Source: an uncultured Oscillospiraceae bacterium (GTDB lineage Bacteria; Bacillota; Clostridia; Oscillospirales; Acutalibacteraceae). Taken from it: 14,769 nt of DNA. A program made the position numbers and the translations under genes. The DNA is taken from contig URPQ01000049.1 in NCBI GenBank assembly GCA_900549755.1, forward strand, positions 1-14,769, read 5' to 3'. Shown here piece after piece: positions 1 through 6,467 of this stretch (positions within the stretch are counted from its first letter, which is position 1; each line of letters opens with the position of its first letter). The notes below the pieces were generated by a model. It did no database searches and was not told the origin of the DNA. It was given only the letters and a program-made list of their open reading frames with translations.

Positions 1-219
1 CTCGCAAAAGAAAAACAGGTCCTCCTTATCAAGATAAGCCATGATTTTTTCTTCAGAGCTTTCGGGCGCGGTTTTATCGAAAAAATCAAAGGCTATAAGG
101 TCAAAGCCCGAAAGACCTTCAAAGCTTTCGCTTTCGCAGCCGTTTATATAATCAAACACCTGCGCGTCCATATACGGCGCCGCCTGCGACATATTTTTAA
201 ATTTAAAAACCTTATACAT
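1..219 (-). CDS. Unrecognised protein, N-terminal 73 residues only (runs off window)
   Basis: This is the start of a gene read on the minus strand; its C-terminal part lies beyond base 1. The ATG at 219-217 overlaps the last 8 bases of the upstream regulator (stop 214-212). An AAGGAG ribosome binding site sits at 231-236, 11 bases before the ATG, inside the regulator's last codons, so the two genes are almost certainly co-transcribed and translationally coupled. The 73 visible codons have no stop. The protein starts MYKVFKFKNMSQ, is acidic and rich in Phe and Asp, and ends in ...DKEDLFFFCE. It has no signal peptide or membrane segment so far. The run of alternating strand-like segments faintly recalls the cytoplasmic N-terminal domain of CorA-type divalent-cation transporters in Clostridia, but that is a weak impression and I assign no function. 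Confidence 0.75.
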   Translation of the reverse strand, partial: MYKVFKFKNMSQAAPYMDAQVFDYINGCESESFEGLSGFDLIAFDFFDKTAPESSEEKIMAYLDKEDLFFFCE

Positions 220-1384
220 TTTTATTTTCACTCCTTATAAAAAGCGCGTCCTCGCCCGCCTTTACAAGCTCAAGCGCCGCCTGTAAAAGATACATAATAC
301 ATAACTCGGGGTTATCAGTGTCTATACCGAAAAATTCTTTTATTCGCCGAATACGGTAAAGCACGGTATTCCTGTGTGTGTAAAGCCGCTCGCAGGTGTC
401 CTTGAGTGAATGGCGGCAGCAAAGGTATGTGTATAACGTCAGGCAAAGCTCACCTGAATTTTCCTTATCGTATTCCGCAATTTTTTTAACGTCCACATCA
501 AAAACCGTGCCCTTTTCCACCGCAGTGCGCAGGATCAAAAGCAGCGCATAATCATCAGCAAAAGCCAATAGCCCGCCCGTGCCCTTTTCGTTTAAGTAAT
601 CAAGCGTTGCCGTAACTGCAGGGTACAGCGCGGCAGCCGAAAAAACACCGTTTAATTTACCGGAAATAACTGTTGCTATTCCGTTTTGCTCAGCTAATTC
701 GGCAAGCCGCGGCATACTGTGGTCGCCGTGCAAAAACATTACGGTTTTTTCCTTATATATAAACGGGTGCGAGGCGTGAAACTCGCTTTCAAGCTGCGCC
801 TGCAAAAATACCGCCGCGGCGGGGGTGCAGCGCCGCAAGTCAATAACGGCAAACCGCTCGGGATTAAAATTTGAAAGATAGGTTGACGCGGCGCTTATTT
901 TAAAATGCTCCTCATCGGAAAACTCGCCGTCAAAAAGCGCCGCCAATATTTTCTCCGCAGTTCCGGCAGAGGATTGCCGCCGCTCAAAAAACAGCTGCTT
1001 TGAAACCAATGCCGCCGTAAAATTTAACGTTTCGGTATCGCAGGGCATATTTTCCACTATACAAACCAATATCATATACCCCAAAACCGCACCGTTGCTT
1101 TCAAGCCTTAAAACTCGATATTTTTTATTGCTTATATCCACAGTGAAGTCTGTTTCGCCCGTATGCGCCGAAATTGCGGCGCAAGCGTCAAGAGATAACT
1201 CGCTGTGGCTCACCGCAATGCGATATGTCGGGTCATTGTACTCACTCACAGCACAGCTTGCCGCAATATGAAACGCGTCGTCAACAATAATTACAGGACA
1301 CTCCGTCGCCCCGCTTATAGCTTTTACAAGCCCTGTAAGCGTGTTTTCGGTTAAAAATACGTTTAAAAGCTCATCCTTTATCAT
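212..1384 (-). CDS. PucR/CdaR-family transcriptional regulator
   Basis: A 390-residue predicted DNA-binding regulator. The C-terminus carries the PucR-type helix-turn-helix at about residues 325-355, with the typical core LYTHRNTVLYRIRRIKEFFG, preceded by an LTLYTYL helix and followed by a short helix with a Leu-Leu-Gln-Ala-Ala core. The first 130 or so residues resemble the GAF-like sensing domain usual in this family, and residues 140-290 a CdaR/GGDEF-like middle domain. Members of this family usually respond to small metabolites such as purine degradation products, sugar acids or amino acids. The ligand cannot be read from the sequence. The start ATG at 1384-1382 has an AGGAG site at 1391-1395. 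The gene is first in an operon with the partial gene at 1-219, which is a likely target. Its promoter is divergent from that of the small heat-shock gene, and a 15-base inverted repeat lies in its leader, possibly for autoregulation. Confidence 0.88.
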   Translation of the reverse strand: MIKDELLNVFLTENTLTGLVKAISGATECPVIIVDDAFHIAASCAVSEYNDPTYRIAVSHSELSLDACAAISAHTGETDFTVDISNKKYRVLRLESNGAVLGYMILVCIVENMPCDTETLNFTAALVSKQLFFERRQSSAGTAEKILAALFDGEFSDEEHFKISAASTYLSNFNPERFAVIDLRRCTPAAAVFLQAQLESEFHASHPFIYKEKTVMFLHGDHSMPRLAELAEQNGIATVISGKLNGVFSAAALYPAVTATLDYLNEKGTGGLLAFADDYALLLILRTAVEKGTVFDVDVKKIAEYDKENSGELCLTLYTYLCCRHSLKDTCERLYTHRNTVLYRIRRIKEFFGIDTDNPELCIMYLLQAALELVKAGEDALFIRSENKNV

Positions 1385-1396
1385 AAAATCAACTCC

Positions 1397-1411
1397 TGTG
1401 CTGCAAGCACA
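1397..1411. promoter_or_regulatory. Inverted repeat in the regulator's leader
   Basis: TGTGCT and AGCACA, perfect 6-base arms around GCA, lie between the predicted transcription start of the PucR-type gene (about 1420) and its ribosome binding site (1391-1395), one base from the latter. It could be an operator for autoregulation or an RNA hairpin that limits access to the ribosome binding site. The repeat is seen directly; its role is inferred. Confidence 0.4.
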
Positions 1412-1426
1412 ACTGAATTTATTTTA

Positions 1427-1455
1427 ATTATACCGCCGGATTATTGAAAAATCAA
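1427..1455 (-). promoter_or_regulatory. Sigma-A promoter of the PucR-type regulator
   Basis: On the minus strand, TTGATT (1455-1450), a 17-base spacer and TATAAT (1432-1427). The predicted start is near 1420, giving a leader of about 35 bases. The -35 box directly abuts the -35 box of the opposite promoter for the heat-shock gene. Confidence 0.65.
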
Positions 1456-1471
1456 GCTTTTTGCGTATAAT
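1444..1471 (+). promoter_or_regulatory. Sigma-A promoter of the small heat-shock gene
   Basis: TTGAAA (1444-1449), a 16-base spacer and TATAAT (1466-1471). The predicted start is near 1478, leaving an AT-rich leader of about 100 bases before the ATG at 1579. I see no CIRCE element (TTAGCACTC-N9-GAGTGCTAA) and no CtsR heptad repeat, so the usual Firmicute heat-shock repressors are not evident here. Confidence 0.6.
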
Positions 1472-1578
1472 AATAAATGTAAAAAGAAAAAAGAAAGCGA
1501 TGACACCAATGTGTTACGAAAAAAATATAAAAGCTTAAATTTGAGAAATAATAATTAAAATACTCGGAGGTATGACTT

Positions 1579-2031
1579 ATGTTTGAAATGAGACCTTATG
1601 CTAAAAGAAATAATTCCCTTTACAATCCTTTCCATGATATGGATGAATTTGAGAAGAAATTCTTCTCAACGCCTTTCGGATTTTTTGATACCAATGTGCT
1701 TGATGAGTTCAAGACCGATATTAAGGACGAGGGCGACCGCTATGAGCTGGAAGCCGATTTGCCGGGCTTTGACAAAAAGGACATTCACCTTGATATAAAC
1801 GGCGATATGCTCACCGTAAGCGCCGAAAGGCACTCGGAGCACGAGGAAAAGGATAAGAAAAATAAGTACGTTCGCTGCGAGCGTTCTTACGGCTCCTACA
1901 GCCGCAGCTTTGATTTAAGCGGCGTTAAAGCTGATGAGATCAAGGCAAAATACGAAAACGGCGTATTAAAACTGACAATGCCTAAGAAAGATAAAAGTCT
2001 TCCCGAAGCACGTCACCTTGAAATTGAATAA
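1579..2031 (+). CDS. Small heat-shock protein, Hsp20/alpha-crystallin family
   Basis: A 150-residue cytoplasmic ATP-independent holdase chaperone that binds unfolding proteins for later refolding by DnaK or ClpB. The N-terminal arm (1-42) is short and Phe-rich. The alpha-crystallin domain spans about 43-137 and holds the family hallmarks: ELEADLPGFDKKDI (57-69), DINGDMLTV (72-80) and the A-x-x-x-n-G-V-L motif as AKYENGVLKL (123-132). The C-terminal tail ends HLEIE, a Leu-Glu-Ile version of the I-x-I motif used for oligomer assembly. A good GGAGGT site lies at 1566-1571. The gene is monocistronic: its own promoter is at 1444-1471 and a strong hairpin terminator follows at 2049. The length is normal for the family. 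A smaller overlapping frame at 1598-1798 is a shadow. Confidence 0.95.
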   Translation: MFEMRPYAKRNNSLYNPFHDMDEFEKKFFSTPFGFFDTNVLDEFKTDIKDEGDRYELEADLPGFDKKDIHLDINGDMLTVSAERHSEHEEKDKKNKYVRCERSYGSYSRSFDLSGVKADEIKAKYENGVLKLTMPKKDKSLPEARHLEIE

Positions 2032-2048
2032 GCTCTAAAAAAGCAGTT

Positions 2049-2088
2049 CACCCCTGTCGGGCAATAGCCCGGCAGGGGTGGTTTTATT
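2049..2088. terminator. Bidirectional rho-independent terminator between hsp20 and serA
   Basis: A 14-base-pair stem (2049-2062 with 2067-2080, one G-U pair) and an AATA loop. On the plus strand it is followed by GTTTTATTT; on the minus strand a TTTTTT run follows after about 7 bases. It lies between the convergent hsp20 and serA genes and probably serves both. Confidence 0.88.
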
Positions 2089-2116
2089 TAAGGCTAAAGC
2101 TTTAAATTAAAAGGGC

Positions 2117-3277
2117 TTAAATAATTCTAACCCTTATAACTCCGTCAATCGCGCCTATTTTATCGGCAACATCGGAAACATCTGTCTTGCCGACATCGAG
2201 CATAGTATATGCATAATCTCCGCGTGATTTATTAAGCAGGTTTTCAATGTTTACATTATTGCCCGCAAATATTCCCGTAATAGCGGTGAGCATATTCGGA
2301 ATATTTTTGTGTATAACGCAAATTCTGCTTTCCCCGCTGCGCGGCATTACAATTTCAGGCAGGTTTACGGAATTAACGATATTACCGTTTTCAATATAGT
2401 CTATAAGCTCCTTAGCCGCCATTCCCGCGCAGTTATCCTCTGATTCGGGGGTTGACGCGCCGAGGTGCGGTATTGCAATAACGCCCTGTGCGCCCAAAAT
2501 ATCGTCCGACGGGAAATCGGTAACATACGATGCCACCTTGCCCGATTCAAGCGCCGCCAAAAGGTCTGCACTGTTTACAAGCCCGCCGCGCGCGAAATTG
2601 AGTATACGCACGCCGTCACGCATTTTGGCAATAGCAGTTGCGTTTATAAGATTTTTGGTAGAGTCGGTCAGCGGCACGTGAACAGTTATATAATCGCACT
2701 TTTCAAAAATTTCGTTTATATCAAAAATATGCACCGCGTTGTGGGTCAAATTCCATGCGGATTTAACCGAGAGGTACGGGTCGTAGCCGAAAACCTTCAT
2801 ACCGAGGGCGTTTGCGGCGTTCGCCACCATAACGCCTATAGCACCGAGACCTATAACGCCGAGGGTCTTTCCCTTAATTTCAGGACCCGCAAAAGCGCCC
2901 TTGCCCTTTTCAACCTCTTTGCCTACCTCTGCGCCGTCGCCTTTAAGGGTCTTAGCCCACTCAATACCCGAAACCACGCGGCGCGAGCTGATAAGCAGAC
3001 CTGCTATAACCAGCTCCTTAACGGCGTTTGCGTTAGCGCCGGGGGTGTTGAATACAACTATTCCCTGCTCGGAGCAGCGGTCAATCGGTATATTGTTTGT
3101 TCCCGCACCCGCACGCGCTATGGCTTTAAGGCTTGCGGGGAACTCAACATCATGCAGCGCAGCCGAGCGCACAATAGCGCCGTCGGCATTTTCCACCTCG
3201 TCGCCTACGGTGTATTTATCGTCAAAGGCTTCAAGCCCTGTTTTGGAAATTTTATTGTAGGTTTTAATTTTATACAT
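2117..3277 (-). CDS. serA: D-3-phosphoglycerate dehydrogenase (SerA)
   Basis: A 386-residue cytoplasmic enzyme that oxidises 3-phosphoglycerate to 3-phosphohydroxypyruvate with NAD+, the first step of phosphorylated serine synthesis. The substrate-binding domain flanks a Rossmann domain with GLGAIG at 143-148 and D166 after the second strand as the likely NAD-ribose contact. R230 in FARGG and H271 in PHLGAST are the expected catalytic residues. A C-terminal ACT domain at about 318-386 suggests serine feedback control. It is shorter than the long SerA type because the intervening domain is absent. The usual catalytic Glu region (DVFxxEP in many homologues) reads TDFPSDD, so an Asp may stand in. 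The ATG overlaps the serC stop as TAATG, and a GAGGAGG site lies inside the end of serC, indicating translational coupling. Confidence 0.95.
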   Translation of the reverse strand: MYKIKTYNKISKTGLEAFDDKYTVGDEVENADGAIVRSAALHDVEFPASLKAIARAGAGTNNIPIDRCSEQGIVVFNTPGANANAVKELVIAGLLISSRRVVSGIEWAKTLKGDGAEVGKEVEKGKGAFAGPEIKGKTLGVIGLGAIGVMVANAANALGMKVFGYDPYLSVKSAWNLTHNAVHIFDINEIFEKCDYITVHVPLTDSTKNLINATAIAKMRDGVRILNFARGGLVNSADLLAALESGKVASYVTDFPSDDILGAQGVIAIPHLGASTPESEDNCAGMAAKELIDYIENGNIVNSVNLPEIVMPRSGESRICVIHKNIPNMLTAITGIFAGNNVNIENLLNKSRGDYAYTMLDVGKTDVSDVADKIGAIDGVIRVRII

Positions 3278-4359
3278 TACGCGTTTTCCTCCTCAAATTT
3301 CTTCATAAACTCAACCAGCTTTTCAACGCCCTCTACCGGCATTGCGTTATAAATGGAGGCGCGCATACCGCCCACGGTTCTGTGACCCTTAATGTTTACA
3401 AAGCCCGCCTTTTTAGCCTCGGCTACAAACTTAGCGTCCAGATCCTCGCTGCCTGTTACAAACGGAACGTTCATAAGCGAGCGATCCTCGGGAACAACCG
3501 TGCCCTTGAAAAGCTTGCTGTTATCAAGAAAATCGTAAAGGATTTTAGCTTTTTTCTCGTTGATTTTCTTCATTTCCTCAAGCCCGCCTATTTTCTTTAT
3601 CCACTTAAAGGTAAGTCCCGCAATATAAATTGCATAGCAGGGCGGAGTGTTGAACATTGAGCCGTTATCGGCATGGGTTGCGTAATTCAGCATTGTGGGG
3701 GTAATATCCATAGCGTGACCTACAAGATCCTTACGGATTATAACAATGGTAACGCCGGCGGGAGCAACGTTTTTCTGCGCGCCCGCGTACAAAACGCCGA
3801 ATTTTGTAACGTCGATAGGCTCTGAAAGTATGCAGCTTGAAATATCAGCCACAAGCGGAATATCGCCCGTATCGGGCAGCCCGTGATATTTTGTGCCGTA
3901 AATGGTGTTGTTCATGCAAATATGAACGTAATCAGCCTCGGGGTCGAAATCGGCGCGGGTGGTTTTCGGAATATAGGAAAATGTTTTATCGGCACTGGAA
4001 GCAACCGCTCTCGCCTTGCCATAGCGCGCCGCCTCTTTGTAAGCCTTGTTAGCCCACTGACCCGTTATAATATAATCCGCCTTGCCGTTTTTGGTCATAA
4101 GATTCAGCGGCACCATTGCAAACTGGGTTGAAGCGCCGCCCTGCAAAAACAGCACGTCATAATTATCGGGAATATTCATAATCTCGCGGAGGTTCTTTTC
4201 CGTCTCGTCAAATATTGCCTGATATTCCTTTGAGCGGTGGGACATTTCCATAACCGACTGACCCGTTTCGCCGTATTCCATCATTTCCGCAGCGGCGGTC
4301 TTCAAAACGTCCTCGGGCAGCATTGAGGGACCCGCGCTGAAATTATAAACTCTTGCCAT
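3277..4359 (-). CDS. serC: Phosphoserine aminotransferase (SerC)
   Basis: A 360-residue PLP enzyme that transfers the amino group of glutamate to 3-phosphohydroxypyruvate, giving phosphoserine (step 2 of serine synthesis). It may also act in the pyridoxine pathway. The hallmark N-terminus is MARVYNFSAGPSMLP. FLQGGASTQF (71-80) is the phosphate/PLP-binding loop, ADISS (171-175) holds the PLP Asp, and K196 in YAGAQKNVAPAG is the Schiff-base lysine. The open frame continues upstream to an ATG at 4404, but I chose 4359. A GGAGGA site precedes it, the family's N-terminus begins there, and the -10 box lies at 4403-4408, on top of the upstream ATG, so that codon would not be in the mRNA. The gene is first in the serC-serA operon. 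A phosphoserine phosphatase gene is not in the window. Confidence 0.95.
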   Translation of the reverse strand: MARVYNFSAGPSMLPEDVLKTAAAEMMEYGETGQSVMEMSHRSKEYQAIFDETEKNLREIMNIPDNYDVLFLQGGASTQFAMVPLNLMTKNGKADYIITGQWANKAYKEAARYGKARAVASSADKTFSYIPKTTRADFDPEADYVHICMNNTIYGTKYHGLPDTGDIPLVADISSCILSEPIDVTKFGVLYAGAQKNVAPAGVTIVIIRKDLVGHAMDITPTMLNYATHADNGSMFNTPPCYAIYIAGLTFKWIKKIGGLEEMKKINEKKAKILYDFLDNSKLFKGTVVPEDRSLMNVPFVTGSEDLDAKFVAEAKKAGFVNIKGHRTVGGMRASIYNAMPVEGVEKLVEFMKKFEEENA

Positions 4360-4402
4360 AATATTTTCCTCCGTAGCAGTTTTATCTTTAACATTGTAAT
4401 AC

Positions 4403-4431
4403 ATTATATTACCATTTTATTCGTTTGTCAA
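4403..4431 (-). promoter_or_regulatory. Consensus sigma-A promoter of serC-serA
   Basis: On the minus strand, TTGACA (4431-4426), a 17-base spacer and TATAAT (4408-4403): a perfect match to both consensus hexamers. The predicted start near 4396 gives a leader of about 37 bases. No riboswitch or attenuator fits in that space, so the operon looks strongly and perhaps constitutively transcribed. Confidence 0.85.
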
Positions 4432-4519
4432 TAGGATTGTTAAAAATATATCAATATTTTTTGCTTTTTTTAAAATTTGCCAAAAAATTCGTTAATTATT
4501 TAACAATGTTTCTTTATTC

Positions 4520-4548
4520 TTGACTTTTCCCTACGTATATAATATAAT
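4520..4548 (+). promoter_or_regulatory. Sigma-A promoter of the MATE gene
   Basis: TTGACT (4520-4525), a 17-base spacer and TATAAT (4543-4548). A second TATAAT at 4538-4543 overlaps it but has only a 12-base spacer. The predicted start is near 4555, about 27 bases before the ATG. About 90 AT-rich bases separate it from the serC promoter. Confidence 0.8.
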
Positions 4549-4581
4549 ACCTCTTACTGCTTTGAAGGGAATATTGAAAAA

Positions 4582-5907
4582 ATGTCGGAATTATCGGGTC
4601 ATTTCGGGTTAAAACGGCTTTTCCGCTTTACCTACCCATCAATAATAATGCTTGTGTTCACCTCAATTTACGGCGTGGTGGACGGCTTTTTCATTTCCAA
4701 TTATGCGGGCAAAACACCCTTTGCTGCGGTTAATTTCATAATGCCGGTGCTGATGATACTCGGCTGCATAGGCTTTATGTTCGGCACGGGCGGCGGCGCG
4801 CTTATTGCCAAAAATTTAGGCGAGGGTGAAAAAGAGAAAGCCAACAACACATTTTCGCTTGTGGTTTTTGCCGCCGCTTTAATAGGCACCGTGCTTGCCC
4901 TTATCGGAATAATTTTTTTGCCGCAAATATCTGCGCTTTTCGGTGCAGAGGGCAGGCTGCTCTCTGATTCGGTACTATACGGCAGAATAATACTTACTAC
5001 CCTGCCGTTTTCAATTTTGCAGTATGAGTTCCAGTGCCTTTTTGCAACCTCGGGCAAGCCGAAATTAGGGCTGTATGTAACGGTTGCGGCAGGCGTTACA
5101 AATATGGTACTTGACTGGCTTTTCGTAGCCGTTTTCGGCTGGAGCATTGCGGGCGCTTCGGCTGCCACGGCATTCAGCCAGTTTGTAGGCGGGGCTTATC
5201 CTATAATTTATTTTCTGCGCCGCAACAACAGCCTTTTAAGGCTCGGCAAATTCAAATTTGACGGCAAAGCCCTTGCAAAATCCTGCACTAACGGTTCTTC
5301 TGAGCTTATGGGCAGCATTTCCTCCTCGGTCGTCAGTATGCTTTATAATGTTCAGCTTATGAAATATGCCGGCGAAAACGGTATTGCGGCATACGGCGTG
5401 CTTATGTATGTAAGTATGATTTTTCAGGCGATATTTATAGGCTATGCGGTGGGCACCGCGCCGATTACCAGCTTTAATTTCGGCGCAAAAAATAAAGCCG
5501 AGCTTAAAAGCCTGCTCAGAAAAAGCGGCGGAATAATAGGCGTTTGCGCAATTGTTATGTTTCTATCGGGTGAGCTTTTATCCGCTCCCTTATCGAGACT
5601 GTTTGTAGGGTATGACGCGGAGCTTTTCAAAATAACAAACCACGCGTTTTCTATCTTCTCATTTTCTTTCCTGCTCTCCGGCTTTTCAGTATTCGGTTCT
5701 TCCTTCTTTACAGCATTAAACGACGGACTTACGTCCGCCGTTATATCCTTTATGCGCACACTTGTTTTCCAAATTGCTGCGGTTATTCTGTTTCCCATTA
5801 TATGGGATATCGACGGTATCTGGCTTTCCATTGTCGGAGCAGAAATAATGTCGATTGCGGTAACGCTTTTCTTCCTGCTTATAAAGCGCAGGAAATACGG
5901 GTATTAA
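4582..5907 (+). CDS. MATE-family multidrug/metabolite exporter
   Basis: A 441-residue integral membrane protein of the MATE family, which exports cationic drugs or metabolites in exchange for Na+ or H+. The length and the two homologous halves (about 15-180 and 235-400), each with six predicted hydrophobic helices, fit the family. Helix 1 carries the usual YPSIIMLVFTSIYGVVDGFF pattern, and GFMFGTGGGALIAKNLGEGE (about 59-78) is the typical first-loop region. The C-terminus ends with a basic KRRKYGY stretch in the cytoplasm. The ribosome binding site is weak (GAAGGG about 13 bases before the ATG), in contrast to the strong promoter. The substrate cannot be told. The stop codon overlaps the convergent cupin stop in a shared TTAA, and I see no terminator between them. 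Confidence 0.92.
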   Translation: MSELSGHFGLKRLFRFTYPSIIMLVFTSIYGVVDGFFISNYAGKTPFAAVNFIMPVLMILGCIGFMFGTGGGALIAKNLGEGEKEKANNTFSLVVFAAALIGTVLALIGIIFLPQISALFGAEGRLLSDSVLYGRIILTTLPFSILQYEFQCLFATSGKPKLGLYVTVAAGVTNMVLDWLFVAVFGWSIAGASAATAFSQFVGGAYPIIYFLRRNNSLLRLGKFKFDGKALAKSCTNGSSELMGSISSSVVSMLYNVQLMKYAGENGIAAYGVLMYVSMIFQAIFIGYAVGTAPITSFNFGAKNKAELKSLLRKSGGIIGVCAIVMFLSGELLSAPLSRLFVGYDAELFKITNHAFSIFSFSFLLSGFSVFGSSFFTALNDGLTSAVISFMRTLVFQIAAVILFPIIWDIDGIWLSIVGAEIMSIAVTLFFLLIKRRKYGY

Positions 5908-6227
5908 AAAGAAACCGTAAGCAGCATTTTAAAGCGCTCCTCACCGAACACCGCATGCGGTATGCCCTTAGGCATTATAAGCGTTTCTCCGGCTGATAAA
6001 ATGAATACATCATTTCCCACGGTAAAGCGACCCTTGCCATCAAGCACGGTTACCATTGCGTCGCCGCCCGAGGAATGGCTCGAAATTTCTTCACCCTTGT
6101 CAAATGAAAACAGCGTCATACTGACGTATTCGTTTTGTACAAGGGTTTTGCTTACAACCTGACCCGCGCTGTAATCAACCTCGTTTTTAAGCTCAAGACT
6201 TTTCTGTTTTTCAATGTTTTTATACAT
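5904..6227 (-). CDS. Small single-domain cupin protein
   Basis: A 107-residue cytoplasmic protein with one cupin beta-barrel. Cupin motif 1 is GEEISSHSSGGDAMVTVLDG (about 46-65); here the usual H-x-H is reduced to H-S-S and the acidic residue is shifted, so one or more metal ligands are missing. Motif 2 is AGETLIMPKGIPHA (about 80-93), with its Pro and His kept. Such proteins are small metal-binding enzymes or sensors, and the function cannot be named. The start ATG at 6227-6225 has an AAGGAGA site at 6236-6242. Its neighbours are convergent MATE (4-base stop overlap) and a divergent small cysteine-rich gene. No clear -35/-10 pair could be assigned. Confidence 0.88.
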   Translation of the reverse strand: MYKNIEKQKSLELKNEVDYSAGQVVSKTLVQNEYVSMTLFSFDKGEEISSHSSGGDAMVTVLDGKGRFTVGNDVFILSAGETLIMPKGIPHAVFGEERFKMLLTVSF

Positions 6228-6259
6228 AATAAAATCTCCTTTATGATTTTATTATTCCG

Positions 6260-6273
6260 TAACGGTGCCGTTA
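6260..6273. promoter_or_regulatory. Palindromic site between cupin and cysteine-rich genes
   Basis: TAACGG-TG-CCGTTA has perfect 6-base arms and a 2-base centre. It lies in the 105-base divergent gap between the cupin gene and the small cysteine-rich gene. It is a possible operator for a dimeric regulator; there is no independent evidence. Confidence 0.3.
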
Positions 6274-6332
6274 TATGCCCGTTTTGTATATTTAATGATT
6301 TTTAAAAAATAATATATTCGGGAGTTGAAAAT

Positions 6333-6467
6333 ATGGGTATAATTCAATGCGCCGAAAATTGCAAATATCAGTGCGACGGCTACTGCACGCTTAATAAATG
6401 CACTGCGGTTAATTCCCTTTCGGGGGTTTGCCCGTATTTGCAGCCGAAGGAGGACGCGCCTACTTAA
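6333..6467 (+). CDS. Small cysteine-rich protein (44 residues), possible metal-binding
   Basis: ATG at 6333, stop TAA at 6465-6467, with a GGAG ribosome binding site at 6321-6324, 8 bases before the start. The protein begins MGIIQCAENCKYQCDGYCTL and has six cysteines at positions 6, 10, 14, 18, 23 and 33 (spacing x3, x3, x3, x4, x9). There is no signal peptide, so the cysteines would be in the cytoplasm and most likely bind zinc or an iron-sulfur centre. Similar tiny C-x3-C...GYC-x-L proteins occur in Clostridia, where they often carry a mistaken 'hydroxymyristoyl-ACP dehydratase' name, and the DUF1540 family is comparable. I assign this from memory of the pattern only. The last 8 bases overlap the convergent end of radA. 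Its promoter is not clear. Confidence 0.72.
   Translation: MGIIQCAENCKYQCDGYCTLNKCTAVNSLSGVCPYLQPKEDAPT

Noticed and set aside
2465..3352. A 295-codon open frame on the plus strand opposite serA and the end of serC
   Set aside because: It lies entirely on the antisense of two clearly real genes, is rich in Cys, His, Tyr and Arg as antisense frames typically are, shows no family motif and has no convincing ribosome binding site.
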